Shown piece by piece: positions 8,755-18,689 of a stretch of 64,000 bases of DNA. A model generated the notes under the pieces. The model was not told the origin of the DNA and did not search any database. It saw only the letters and a program-made list of their open reading frames with translations. How positions within the stretch are numbered: the stretch's first letter is position 1; every line of letters begins with the position of its first letter. Where the stretch lies: the NCBI RefSeq assembly GCF_003144095.1, contig NZ_NSKH01000018.1:1949531-2013530 (forward strand), read 5' to 3'. Source of the DNA: Streptomyces sp. ICBB 8177 (GTDB taxonomy: Bacteria > Actinomycetota > Actinomycetes > Streptomycetales > Streptomycetaceae). Both the position numbers and the translations under genes were made by a program.

Positions 8755-8895
8755 GGGGGCGGGGTGGGGCAGTTCCTCCGTGGACGCTGCCGCATATTCG
8801 TGAGTCCTCTGACGTCCCCGTGAAGCAGCGCCGTACGTCCAGGGCGGGGGCTCGTGAGCATGCGGTCCACGGAGGGACTGCCCCACCCCGCCCCC
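8755..8895. repeat. 141-bp element with 31-bp near-perfect terminal inverted repeats
   Basis: Arms at 8755-8785 and 8865-8895 are inverted copies with one mismatch; each contains GGGGTGGGGCAGT and CTCCGTGGAC. The 79-bp centre has no coding signal. It occupies most of the spacer (8592-8926) between the phosphorylase and GGCT-like genes. The shape suits a small non-autonomous transposable element or a large terminator. Flanking target-site duplications are not obvious. Confidence 0.7.
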
Positions 8896-8926
8896 GACCC
8901 CCGCGCCACCCGCGGAGGAACGACGA

Positions 8927-9364
8927 TCAGCAGGGCCGCTTCCGCAGCTCCATCACGTAGTCGTGCGGCGCCCCCGCCGACTCCGCCGCGTCCGCGATCT
9001 CCCCGAGATACCGCGCCGAAGGCAACCCGCCCTCGTAGTCGTTGAGCACGTAGACCCACGCCGTCAGATCCCCGTCCAGCGTGTGCACCCGCACCGTCGT
9101 GCGCCGGTAGATCCCCAGCGGCACGCCCTCCCACCGGTCCATCGACTCCTCGTCCACCGGCGCGATGTCGTACAGCCCCACGAACACCTGGTGCAGGGGA
9201 TCCTCGACGAGCGTGGCGATCGCCCCCTCCCACCCCATCTGCTCGCCGCCGAACGTCAGCCGCCACCCGTTCAGCCAGCCCGTCCCGCGCAGCGGGGAGT
9301 GCGGTGCGCGGCGGGTCATCAGCCTGGCGTCGAGGTTGCCGGCGTAAGCGGCGTAGAGCGACAT
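8927..9364 (-). CDS. Gamma-glutamylcyclotransferase-like protein
   Basis: 145-residue protein of the GGCT/AIG2-like fold. The N-terminal substrate loop reads SLYAAYAGNLDARLM where the family has Y-G-S-N-M/L, followed by GWRLTFGGEQMGWEGAIATLVEDP and YDIAPVDEESMDRWEG, which carries the acidic region expected to hold the catalytic Glu. The C-terminus includes VYVLNDYEGGLPSARYLGEIADAA. Family members cyclise gamma-glutamyl groups or act on related amines; the substrate here is unknown. ATG 9364 is used although an in-frame extension is open upstream. The gene stands alone, divergent from lpdA. Confidence 0.8.
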   Translation of the reverse strand: MSLYAAYAGNLDARLMTRRAPHSPLRGTGWLNGWRLTFGGEQMGWEGAIATLVEDPLHQVFVGLYDIAPVDEESMDRWEGVPLGIYRRTTVRVHTLDGDLTAWVYVLNDYEGGLPSARYLGEIADAAESAGAPHDYVMELRKRPC

Positions 9365-9456
9365 GAGCGACAGCGTACGGGAGCGGCCTGAACGCGGGCC
9401 GGGCCCGACGGAGTGGGCAGGGCGGGCCCCGCTGACCGAACGGCGCGGGCCGGCAG

Positions 9457-9522
9457 CACGGGGCGGCACCGGCGGCGCGGACCGAACGGCATGGGGCGGC
9501 ATCGGCGGCGCGGACCGGACGG
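9457..9522. repeat. Two tandem 33-bp units
   Basis: Positions 9457-9489 and 9490-9522 are near-identical units with the core GGGGCGGCA(C/T)CGGCGGCGC followed by GGACCG(A/G)ACGG. They lie in the 247-bp divergent spacer between the GGCT-like gene and lpdA. No function is evident. Confidence 0.65.
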
Positions 9523-9611
9523 CACGGGCCGGCAGGCGGCGGCACGGGCTCGCGCCGGCGTAGCCGCCCCCACCGAGCCCCCGGTTAGACGCTCTCGTCG
9601 CGTGCGGGACA

Positions 9612-11057
9612 ATGGAGGACGTGACTCGGATCGTGATCATCGGTGGCGGACCCGGCGGATACGAGGCGGCGCTGGTCGCCGCCCAGCTCGGCGCGGAGGT
9701 GACCGTCGTCGACTGCGACGGGCTCGGCGGCGCGTCGGTGCTGACCGACTGCGTGCCGTCGAAGACCCTGATCGCGACGGCCGAGGTCATGACGACCTTC
9801 GACTCCTCGTACGAGGAGCTCGGCATCGTCGTCGCCGACGACACCCCGCCCCGCGCGCAGTCCGCCCGGGTGCACGGCGTGGACCTGGGCAAGGTCAACC
9901 GCCGCGTCAAGCGCCTCGCGCTGGCCCAGTCGCACGACATCACCGCCTCCGTCACCCGCGCCGGCGGCCGGGTGATGCGCGGCCGGGGCCGCCTGGAGCC
10001 GACGCAGGAGCTGGACGGCACCCGCACCGTCACGGTGACCGCCGCGGACGGCACGGCCGAGACGCTCAGCGCCGACGCGGTCCTGATCGCCACCGGCGCC
10101 CACCCCCGGGAGATCCCGGACGCGCAGCCGGACGGCGAGCGCATTCTGAACTGGACGCAGGTCTACGACCTGGAGGAGCTGCCGGAAGAGCTGATCGTGG
10201 TCGGCTCCGGTGTGACCGGTGCCGAGTTCGCGGGCGCCTACCAGGCGCTGGGCAGCCGGGTCACCCTGGTCTCCTCCCGCGACCGGGTGCTGCCGGGCGA
10301 GGACCCGGACGCGGCCGCCGTGCTGGAGGACGTCTTCCGCCGCCGCGGCATGAACGTGATGGCCCGCTCCCGCGCGGCAGCCGCCAAGCGCGTGGGGGAC
10401 CGGGTCGAGGTGACGCTCGCCGACGGCCGCGTGATCTCCGGGACGCACTGCCTGATGGCGGTCGGCTCGATCCCCAACACCGCCGGGATCGGCCTGGAGG
10501 AGGCGGGGGTGCGGCTGAAGGAGTCCGGTCACGTGTGGACCGACAAGGTCTCGCGCACGACCGCCCCCGGCGTCTACGCGGCGGGCGACTGCACCGGCGT
10601 GCTCGCGCTCGCGTCGGTGGCCGCGATGCAGGGCCGGATCGCGATGTACCACTTCCTGGGCGAGACGGTCGCGCCGCTGAACCTCAAGACGGTCTCCGCG
10701 AACGTCTTCACCGACCCGGAGATCGCCACCGTCGGCTACAGCCAGGCCGACGTGGACAACGGCGTGATCGACGCCCGGGTGATCAAGCTGCCGCTGCTGC
10801 GCAACCCGCGCGCCAAGATGCAGGGCATCAGGGACGGCTTCGTGAAGCTGATCTGCCGTCCCGGCACCGGGATCATCGTCGGTGGCGTGGTGGTCTCGCC
10901 GCGCGCCAGCGAACTGATCCACCCGATCTCGATCGCCGTCGACAACAACCTGACCGTCGAGCAGATCGCGAACACCTTCACCGTCTACCCGTCGCTTTCT
11001 GGTTCGGTCGCCGAGGTGGCGCGGCAGTTGCACAGCCGCAGGACCGCGCAGAACTGA
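9612..11057 (+). CDS. lpdA: NAD(P)H-quinone dehydrogenase-like flavoprotein (LpdA type)
   Basis: 481-residue two-dinucleotide-fold flavoprotein. The FAD site is IVIIGGGPGGYEAAL, the NAD(P) site IVVGSGVTGAEFAGAY, and AGDCTG the second FAD motif. The redox-active disulfide of true lipoamide dehydrogenases is absent: the segment reads GGASVLTDCVPSK with a single Cys. The C-terminal His-Glu pair is also missing (VYPSLSGS). This matches the mycobacterial LpdA (Rv3303c) type of quinone reductase rather than a dihydrolipoamide dehydrogenase. ATG 9612 is used; GTG 9621 is an alternative. It stands alone between spacers, upstream of the DeoR gene. Confidence 0.88.
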   Translation: MEDVTRIVIIGGGPGGYEAALVAAQLGAEVTVVDCDGLGGASVLTDCVPSKTLIATAEVMTTFDSSYEELGIVVADDTPPRAQSARVHGVDLGKVNRRVKRLALAQSHDITASVTRAGGRVMRGRGRLEPTQELDGTRTVTVTAADGTAETLSADAVLIATGAHPREIPDAQPDGERILNWTQVYDLEELPEELIVVGSGVTGAEFAGAYQALGSRVTLVSSRDRVLPGEDPDAAAVLEDVFRRRGMNVMARSRAAAAKRVGDRVEVTLADGRVISGTHCLMAVGSIPNTAGIGLEEAGVRLKESGHVWTDKVSRTTAPGVYAAGDCTGVLALASVAAMQGRIAMYHFLGETVAPLNLKTVSANVFTDPEIATVGYSQADVDNGVIDARVIKLPLLRNPRAKMQGIRDGFVKLICRPGTGIIVGGVVVSPRASELIHPISIAVDNNLTVEQIANTFTVYPSLSGSVAEVARQLHSRRTAQN

Positions 11058-11211
11058 CGCCCCGCCACGGGGGCGCCGCCATGGGGGAACCGGCCGGAAC
11101 GGCTGGTTCCCCACGCGCCTTATAGCACCGGCGCGGCCCGCGCGTGAACAACTTCTGTTAATTGGTGCAAACTACTGAAAGCAGACGCTCGTTGGCGTTA
11201 CCGTCTGTTTT

Positions 11212-12174
11212 GTGTTCGCAGCAGAACGTCGTCAGTTGATCCTCGAAATGGTGCGGGCGAACGGAGCGGTGTCGCTCCGGGAGCTCGCCCGCGTCGTCCA
11301 GACCTCCGAAGTGACCGTACGGCGTGATGTGCGGGCTCTGGAGGCCGAAGGACTGCTCGACCGCCGGCACGGTGGCGCGGTGCTGCCGGGTGGTCTCACC
11401 CGGGAGTCCGGCTTCCCCCAGAAGTCCCACCTGGCCACCGCGGAGAAGACCGCGATCGCCGACCTCGCGGCCGGACTGGTCGAGGAGGGCGAGGCGATCG
11501 TGGTGGGCGCCGGGACCACCACCCAGGAACTGGCCCGCAGGCTCGCCCGCGTCCCCGGCCTGACCGTCGTCACCAACTCGCTGCTGGTCGCCCAGGCGCT
11601 CGCGCACGCCAACCGGGTCGAGGTGGTGATGACCGGCGGCACCCTGCGCGGCTCCAACTACGCGCTGGTCGGCAGCGGCGCCGAGCAGTCGTTGCAGGGG
11701 CTGCGGGTGTCGCGGGCGTTCCTGTCGGGCAGCGGGCTGACCGCCGAGCGGGGCCTGTCCACCTCCAACATGCTCTCCGCCAGCGTCGACCGCGCCCTGG
11801 TGCAGGCCGCGGCGGAGGTCGTGGTCCTCGCCGACCACGGGAAGCTGGGCACCGACACGATGTTCCAGACCGTGCCGTCCGACGTGATCACGCACCTGGT
11901 CACCGACGAGCCGCCCCCCGGCGAGGACCGGGCGGCGACGGAGATGCAGGCGCTCGCCGACTGCGGGGTGCGGATCACCGTCGCGCAGGTGTCGCCCTCG
12001 GACGGGGGCGAGAGCGCGTCAGGCGGCCGGCAGCCGCGCAGAGACGTTCCGGTACCGGGCCCGCGCCGCCACGCCCGCCCCGGCGGCGCGGCACCGTCCG
12101 GCGGCGGCCCGCTGCGCACGACCCCGTTGCCGCAGGACGGCCGAGTCGCCGACCTGGCCCCGCGCAGGCGTTAG
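11212..12174 (+). CDS. DeoR/GlpR-family transcriptional regulator
   Basis: 320-residue repressor-type regulator. The N-terminal winged helix is VSLRELARVVQTSEVTVRRD, ending in the family signature LLDRRHGGAV. The C-terminal sugar-phosphate sensor domain shows VVGAGTTTQELARRL, TNSLLVAQAL and LADHGKLG. The last ~60 residues are a Pro/Arg/Gly-rich tail not typical of the family. GTG 11212 begins FAAERRQ, the usual DeoR N-terminus. Family members respond to phosphorylated sugars; with a nucleoside-catabolic locus nearby it could control the paired palindromes at deoC and the phosphorylase gene, but neither palindrome occurs at its own promoter. Confidence 0.88.
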   Translation: MFAAERRQLILEMVRANGAVSLRELARVVQTSEVTVRRDVRALEAEGLLDRRHGGAVLPGGLTRESGFPQKSHLATAEKTAIADLAAGLVEEGEAIVVGAGTTTQELARRLARVPGLTVVTNSLLVAQALAHANRVEVVMTGGTLRGSNYALVGSGAEQSLQGLRVSRAFLSGSGLTAERGLSTSNMLSASVDRALVQAAAEVVVLADHGKLGTDTMFQTVPSDVITHLVTDEPPPGEDRAATEMQALADCGVRITVAQVSPSDGGESASGGRQPRRDVPVPGPRRHARPGGAAPSGGGPLRTTPLPQDGRVADLAPRRR

Positions 12175-12196
12175 CCGTACGGGCCACGTGCCGCGC

Positions 12197-12247
12197 ACGC
12201 GAAGGGCCCCGGCCGCCTCACAGGCAGGCGGCCGGGGCCCTTCGCGT
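12197..12247. terminator. Perfect 22-bp hairpin between convergent genes
   Basis: Arms at 12197-12218 and 12226-12247 pair perfectly (ACGCGAAGGGCCCCGGCCGC and its complement) around a 7-base loop. It lies between the 3' ends of the DeoR gene and the carboxylase alpha subunit, so it probably terminates both transcripts. Confidence 0.9.
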
Positions 12248-12263
12248 CACGTGCCGGACCAGG

Positions 12264-14039
12264 TCAGTCCTTGATCTCGCAGATCGCTGCGCCCGAGGAG
12301 ACCGAGGAGCCGACCTCGGCCGCCAGGCCCTTGACGGTGCCCGCGCGGTGGGCGTTGATGGGCTGCTCCATCTTCATGGCCTCCAGGACCACGATGAGGT
12401 CGCCCTCGGCGACTTCCTGGCCCTCCTCGACCGCGACCTTGACGATCGTGCCCTGCATCGGGGAGGCGAGGGTGTCACCGGAGGCCGCGGCGCCCGTCTT
12501 CTTGGCGGTCTTGCGGCGGGTGGCCTTCTTCGCCCCGGCCGCCGGGGCCACCGCGAGGCCGCCGCCGAAGGACGCGGGCAGGGTGACCTCCAGGCGCTTG
12601 CCGCCCACCTCGACCACGACGGTCTCGCGGGCGCCCTCGCCCTCCTCGTCGTCCACCGCGCCACCGGCGAACGGCGGGATGGTGTTGTCGAACTCGGTCT
12701 CGATCCACCGGGTGTGGACGGTGAACGGCGCGTCGGAGCCGGTCAGTTCGGGGCCGAACGCCGGGTCGGTGACGACCGCGCGGTGGAACGGGATGGCGGT
12801 CGCCATGCCCTCCACCTGGAACTCGGCCAGCGCCCGGCTCGCCCGCTCCAGCGCCTGCTTGCGGGTGGCGCCGGTGACGATCAGCTTGGCCAGCAGCGAG
12901 TCCCACGCCGGGCCGATCACGGAACCGGCCTCCACGCCCGCGTCCAGCCGCACGCCGGGGCCGGAGGGCGCGTCGAAACGGGTCACGGTGCCGGGGGCGG
13001 GCAGGAAGCCCCGGCCCGGGTCCTCGCCGTTGATGCGGAACTCGAAGGAGTGGCCGCGCAACTTCGGGTCGTCGTAGCCGAGTTCCTCGCCGTCGGCGAT
13101 GCGGAACATCTCGCGCACCAGGTCGATGCCGGCGACCTCCTCGGTCACCGGGTGCTCCACCTGGAGGCGGGTGTTGACCTCGAGGAAGGAGATCGTGCCG
13201 TCCTGGCCGACCAGGAACTCGCAGGTGCCGGCGCCCTCGTAGCCGGCCTCCTTCAGGATGGCCTTGGACGCGCGGTACAGCTCGGCGACCTGAGCCTCGG
13301 ACAGGAACGGCGCCGGGGCCTCCTCGACCAGCTTCTGGTGGCGGCGTTGGAGCGAGCAGTCACGGGTGGAGACGACGACCACGTTGCCGTGCTTGTCGGC
13401 CAGGCACTGGGTCTCCACGTGCCGGGGGCGATCGAGGTAGCGCTCGACGAAGCACTCGCCGCGGCCGAAGGCGGCGACCGCCTCGCGTACCGCGGAGTCG
13501 TACAGCTCCGGGACCTCTTCGAGGGTGCGGGCGACCTTCAGGCCGCGGCCGCCGCCGCCGAACGCCGCCTTGATGGCGATGGGCAGGCCGTGCTCGCGGG
13601 CGAACTCCACGACCTCGTCGGCACCGGAGACCGGGTCCGGGGTGCCGGCGACCAGCGGTGCGCCCGCGCGCTGCGCGATGTGGCGGGCGGCCACCTTGTC
13701 GCCCAGGTCGCGGATGGCGTGCGGCGGCGGGCCGATCCAGACCAGCCCCGCGTCCAGCACCGCCTGCGCGAACTCGGCGTTCTCCGACAGGAAGCCGTAA
13801 CCGGGGTGGATCGCGTCCGCCCCCGAATCCGCCGCCGCCTTCAGAACCTTGGCGATGTCCAGGTAGCTGGTGGCCGGGGTGTCGCCGCCCAGCGCGAACG
13901 CCTCGTCGGCCGCGCGGACGTGCAGAGCGTCCCGATCCGGATCGGCGTAGACGGCTACGCTGGCGATCCCGGCGTCCTGGCAAGCACGGGCGACGCGGAC
14001 GGCGATTTCGCCGCGGTTGGCGATGAGCACCTTGCGCAC
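12264..14039 (-). CDS. accA2: Acetyl/propionyl-CoA carboxylase alpha subunit (biotin carboxylase plus BCCP)
   Basis: 591-residue fusion of biotin carboxylase and biotin carboxyl carrier domains. The N-terminus ([20 protein letters not shown]) and ATP-grasp glycine loop ([13 protein letters not shown]) mark the carboxylase, with [17 protein letters not shown] at the metal/ATP site. A basic Ala-rich linker leads to the biotinyl domain with biotinyl-lysine motif [14 protein letters not shown] 14039 is chosen for its excellent AAGGAGG site 8 bases upstream. The subunit carboxylates biotin for the beta subunit at 15965-17545. Actinobacterial alpha subunits are shared between acetyl- and propionyl-CoA complexes. 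BirA at 17697 would biotinylate it. Confidence 0.95.
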   Translation of the reverse strand: MRKVLIANRGEIAVRVARACQDAGIASVAVYADPDRDALHVRAADEAFALGGDTPATSYLDIAKVLKAAADSGADAIHPGYGFLSENAEFAQAVLDAGLVWIGPPPHAIRDLGDKVAARHIAQRAGAPLVAGTPDPVSGADEVVEFAREHGLPIAIKAAFGGGGRGLKVARTLEEVPELYDSAVREAVAAFGRGECFVERYLDRPRHVETQCLADKHGNVVVVSTRDCSLQRRHQKLVEEAPAPFLSEAQVAELYRASKAILKEAGYEGAGTCEFLVGQDGTISFLEVNTRLQVEHPVTEEVAGIDLVREMFRIADGEELGYDDPKLRGHSFEFRINGEDPGRGFLPAPGTVTRFDAPSGPGVRLDAGVEAGSVIGPAWDSLLAKLIVTGATRKQALERASRALAEFQVEGMATAIPFHRAVVTDPAFGPELTGSDAPFTVHTRWIETEFDNTIPPFAGGAVDDEEGEGARETVVVEVGGKRLEVTLPASFGGGLAVAPAAGAKKATRRKTAKKTGAAASGDTLASPMQGTIVKVAVEEGQEVAEGDLIVVLEAMKMEQPINAHRAGTVKGLAAEVGSSVSSGAAICEIKD

Positions 14040-14423
14040 GATGGCTCCCTCCTTGAAACAAGCCGAGTTTAGGGACTGCCGACACGTCATGCCGAGTCAC
14101 CCCTATGGGTGAGCTTGCCCACACGCAGGGTGGTACCGATCTCTCGCGCGACGCTGGAGGCCTTGTCGGTCCACGGTACGCCGGGCGATCGCGTCGTCCT
14201 GCCCGATCTTGCCAGGGGCGCGCGGGTGGGGACGGTCGGCGGCGATTCTTTGTGGGGTTCCCACGAGTGAAGGCCGGAAAGTCTGACGTGTGCCGGTTGA
14301 CGCACGGCGGATACCCGACAGATGCACGACGGAGACGCGACAGAGATCGTCCGGCGTCTTGTGGCGCGCATTACCCGTTAGTAGCGTCAATCCCGTCGGT
14401 ACCGCCGGTAACGAGGGGGGCCC
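14040..14423. other. Divergent promoter region between accA2 and a membrane-protein gene
   Basis: 384 bp without a gene. It contains the ribosome-binding site of accA2 on the minus strand and GAGGGGGG just before the membrane-protein start on the plus strand. No convincing repeat or regulator site was found. Confidence 0.5.
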
Positions 14424-14867
14424 ATGCGCAGACCGATAGCCGCCGTCACGGCGGTCGCACTGGTGGTGGACGCGTGCGCCGTGGCCTTCGTCAACGTGGT
14501 GCTGGGGCTCGCCGTCAAGCGGCAGAACATGTCGCTGGCCGGGCTGAAGCCGAAGGCCATGTCGTCCGGGGCGTTCGGGGCCGCGGTGCTCTTCGGGCTC
14601 TTCCTGCTGGTGTGCGCGGCCTTCGCGGCCCGCGCCGCGATCACCGACCGGGGCCCCGGCCGGGTGGGGCGGATCGTGCTCATCGTCTGCGCGGTGGTGC
14701 ACGGGGTGCTCGGCGCGTTCCTGGTCGGGATGATGGGGTGGCTCGCGTTCGCGGCGATGATGGTGGTGCTGGCCCTCCTGGTGGCCACGCTGATGTCCTA
14801 CGCGCCGCCGCGCCCGGTGCCGGCCGACGAGCCGCCGCCCAGCTCGCCCAGTCCCACCACCGGGTGA
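14424..14867 (+). CDS. Small multi-pass membrane protein, unknown function
   Basis: 147 residues with about four hydrophobic helices: AAVTAVALVVDACAVAFVNVV, then a helix around AVLFGLFLLVCAAFAA, a third around IVLIVCAVVHGVLGAFLVGM and a fourth around FAAMMVVLALLVATLM. A short Pro/Ser-rich cytoplasmic tail follows. The GAGGGGGG ribosome-binding site 3-4 bases from ATG 14424 supports the start. It is convergent with maf (7-bp gap). The conserved position beside the carboxylase locus suggests a core Streptomyces gene, but nothing in the sequence indicates its role. Confidence 0.8.
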   Translation: MRRPIAAVTAVALVVDACAVAFVNVVLGLAVKRQNMSLAGLKPKAMSSGAFGAAVLFGLFLLVCAAFAARAAITDRGPGRVGRIVLIVCAVVHGVLGAFLVGMMGWLAFAAMMVVLALLVATLMSYAPPRPVPADEPPPSSPSPTTG

Positions 14868-14874
14868 GACCCTG

Positions 14875-15474
14875 CTAGGCCCACAAGTCCGTGATGCGCA
14901 CGCCGAGTTCGGCCAGCAGGCGGCGCAGCAGCGGCAGCGACAGGCCGATCACGTTGCCCGGGTCGCCGTCCACGCCCTCGATGAACGGCGCCGACCGGCC
15001 GTCGAGGGTGAACGCGCCCGCCACGTGCAGCGGTTCGCCACTGGCCACGTACGCCTCGATCTCCGCGTCGTCCGGCGTGCCGAACCGCACCGTGGTCGAC
15101 GCCGTCTCGCCGACCCGCTTGCCGGTGGCCGTGTCGATCACGCAGTGCCCGGTGCGCAGCACGCCGGTGCGCCCGCGCATCGCCCGCCAGCGCTCGACGG
15201 CGTCGGCGGCGTCCTTCGGCTTGCCCAGCGCCCGCCCGTCCAGGTCCAGCACCGAGTCGCAGCCGACGACCAGCGCGTGATCCCCCGACCCGGCCGCCAC
15301 CGCGGTCGCCTTGGCCTCGGCCAGCACCCGGGCCAGCTCGGCCGGGGTGGGCGCGCTGATCGCCTCCTCGTCCACCCCGCTGACCACCACCCGCGGATCG
15401 AGTCCCGCCTGCCGCAGCAGTCCGAGCCGGGCGGGGGAGGCGGAGGCGAGCACCAGGGTGCGGTCAGCGGTCAT
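14875..15474 (-). CDS. maf: Maf-family nucleotide pyrophosphatase
   Basis: 199-residue Maf/HAM1-superfamily protein that hydrolyses (modified or non-canonical) nucleoside triphosphates to monophosphates. Family marks are [16 protein letters not shown] at the phosphate-binding N-terminus, [20 protein letters not shown] with the catalytic Asp, and [18 protein letters not shown] near the C-terminus. The length is typical. It lies within the carboxylase gene cluster, 36 bp downstream of the small membrane peptide gene, a placement typical of actinobacteria. Confidence 0.93.
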   Translation of the reverse strand: MTADRTLVLASASPARLGLLRQAGLDPRVVVSGVDEEAISAPTPAELARVLAEAKATAVAAGSGDHALVVGCDSVLDLDGRALGKPKDAADAVERWRAMRGRTGVLRTGHCVIDTATGKRVGETASTTVRFGTPDDAEIEAYVASGEPLHVAGAFTLDGRSAPFIEGVDGDPGNVIGLSLPLLRRLLAELGVRITDLWA

Positions 15475-15510
15475 GCGGATCAGGGTAACGAGCGCGTGCG
15501 GCGGCCCGCC

Positions 15511-15654
15511 TCAGGGCCGCCAGGCGGCCAGCACCATCAGCGCCGGCAGCAGCACCGCCATCAGCAGCCCGGCCCGCCGCATCCTCGCCAGCGCCCGCCG
15601 CAACTGCGCGTCGGGTTCGTCGGGTTCGCCGGATCGGCGGTCGGACCACAGCAT
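15511..15654 (-). CDS. mmpB: Small membrane peptide, MmpB-like
   Basis: A 47-residue frame beginning MLWSDRRSGEPDEPDAQLRR, followed by one hydrophobic helix (RRAGLLMAVLLPALMVLAAW) and ending RP. The MLWSD start, acidic N-terminus, helical Arg-rich segment and single C-terminal helix fit the small morphogenic membrane protein MmpB known from Streptomyces, which from memory is encoded between maf and the carboxylase epsilon gene, as here. It is short and would be missed by length cut-offs. GGGGG lies directly before the ATG as a weak ribosome-binding site. Confidence 0.68.
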   Translation of the reverse strand: MLWSDRRSGEPDEPDAQLRRALARMRRAGLLMAVLLPALMVLAAWRP

Positions 15655-15745
15655 CCCCCGATCCTGCGCCGGGCCGGTGGACCTGCGCCTGAGTAGGAGT
15701 ACTCAGAACGCGCAGGACGACCGGCCCCTCGTGCGAAGCCCTGGG

Positions 15746-15955
15746 TCAGCCCGGCCAGAACGCCGTGCGCCACACACCCGCGCCGGGCCTCGGCAGCGGG
15801 CGCAGCGCCGCCGAGCGCGCCGGGTCCGCCCACGCCCGCAGCGGCGCGCCGCCGGCTGCCGTGCCCTCGCCGGACGCCGTGCCGCGGGCCTGGACGACCG
15901 CCAGCGCGGCGGCCAGTTCCTCAGGGGTCGGGTTGCCCCGTACGACCTTGATCAT
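15746..15955 (-). CDS. pccE: Acyl-CoA carboxylase epsilon subunit
   Basis: 69-residue protein with the typical start MIKVVRGNPTPEELAAALAVVQAR. That N-terminal helix binds and stabilises the alpha/beta carboxylase complex in actinobacteria. The C-terminus ends with Trp-containing VWRTAFWPG, also typical. It starts 9 bp after the beta-subunit stop, so it is in the same operon. The middle is variable and low in complexity, as usual for the family. Confidence 0.9.
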   Translation of the reverse strand: MIKVVRGNPTPEELAAALAVVQARGTASGEGTAAGGAPLRAWADPARSAALRPLPRPGAGVWRTAFWPG

Positions 15956-15964
15956 CGCGGCCTC

Positions 15965-17545
<1,581 letters not shown>

Positions 17546-17696
17546 ATCCGGCGGCTCTCCTGCTCGTCTGGTCGGACATACGGGGTGCGCGACGTGACTA
17601 ACGAGTAACGCTGTTTCCTCAGCGTAGTGTCGAGGTGGCGCTGTGAGCACTGCGGCGTTGGCCACACTGCGCCGTGCGGGCTCATAGGGTGCCGTC

Positions 17697-18575
17697 ATGA
17701 CCTCAAACCGCTGGGCCGACCTCGACCGCCCGCCGCTGAACGAGACCGCGCTGCGCCGCGCGCTGCTGACCGACGACAGTCTGTGGACCTCGCTGGACGT
17801 GGTCGCGAACACCGGGTCCACCAACAGCGATCTGGTGGCCCGGGCGCGCGAGGGCGCCGCCGAGGGCGCGGTGCTGGTAGCCGAGGAGCAGTCGGCGGCG
17901 CGCGGCCGGCTGGACCGCCGCTGGTCGGCGCCCGCCCGCTCCGGGCTGTTCCTCTCCGTACTGCTGCGGCCGGCCGAGGTGCCGGTGGAGCGCTGGGGCT
18001 GGCTGCCGCTGCTCGCCGGGGTCGCCACCGCCGCCGCGGTCTCCCGCACCGCGGGCGTCGACACGGGCCTGAAGTGGCCCAACGACCTGCTGGTCACCGT
18101 CCCCGAGGACTCCGACAAGCTCCGTCCGGGGGAGACCCCACCCGGCTCCGAGCGCAAGGCGGCTGGCATCCTCGCGGAGCGCGCCGGGGAGGACGGCATC
18201 GTCCTGGGCATCGGCCTGAACGTCACGCTGACCGAGCAGGAGCTTCCGGTGCCCACCGCAGCGTCGCTCGCGCTCGCCGGGGCGAAGGTGACCGACCGCG
18301 ATCCGCTGCTGCGCGCCGTGCTGCGCTCGCTCGGCGAGTGGTACGGCGCCTGGCGGGCCGCGGAGGGCGACGCGCACGTGTGCCGCCTCCAGGAGACCTA
18401 CGCGGCCGGCTGCGCGACGCTGGGCCGCACGGTCCGCGTCGAGCTGCCCGGCGGTCAGGCCCTGGTCGGCGAGGCGGCCGCGATCGACGGCGACGGACGG
18501 CTGGTGGTCGACACCGGGGAACGGCGTGAAACCGTCGCCGCGGGTGACGTGGTGCACGTACGAGCGACGTTGTGA
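17697..18575 (+). CDS. birA: Biotin--[acetyl-CoA-carboxylase] ligase
   Basis: 292-residue biotin protein ligase. The biotinoyl-AMP loop reads [13 protein letters not shown] (family GRGRxGRxW), the lysine-containing [10 protein letters not shown] is intact, and GIGLNV follows, with a C-terminal SH3-like domain ([18 protein letters not shown]). There is no N-terminal DNA-binding domain, so it is a ligase only, unlike E. coli BirA. It is divergent from pccB (151-bp spacer) and would biotinylate the carrier domain encoded at 12264-14039. Confidence 0.94.
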   Translation: MTSNRWADLDRPPLNETALRRALLTDDSLWTSLDVVANTGSTNSDLVARAREGAAEGAVLVAEEQSAARGRLDRRWSAPARSGLFLSVLLRPAEVPVERWGWLPLLAGVATAAAVSRTAGVDTGLKWPNDLLVTVPEDSDKLRPGETPPGSERKAAGILAERAGEDGIVLGIGLNVTLTEQELPVPTAASLALAGAKVTDRDPLLRAVLRSLGEWYGAWRAAEGDAHVCRLQETYAAGCATLGRTVRVELPGGQALVGEAAAIDGDGRLVVDTGERRETVAAGDVVHVRATL

Positions 18576-18689
18576 GCGTGAGCTACGGCACACTGCCGTA
18601 TCGTTGACCCGACGTTCTCCTGGGGCATCCCAGGTGACCCCCAGTGTGATCGGAAGGGCAGTGGTCAAGAGCCGGGCAGGGGGCGGGCG

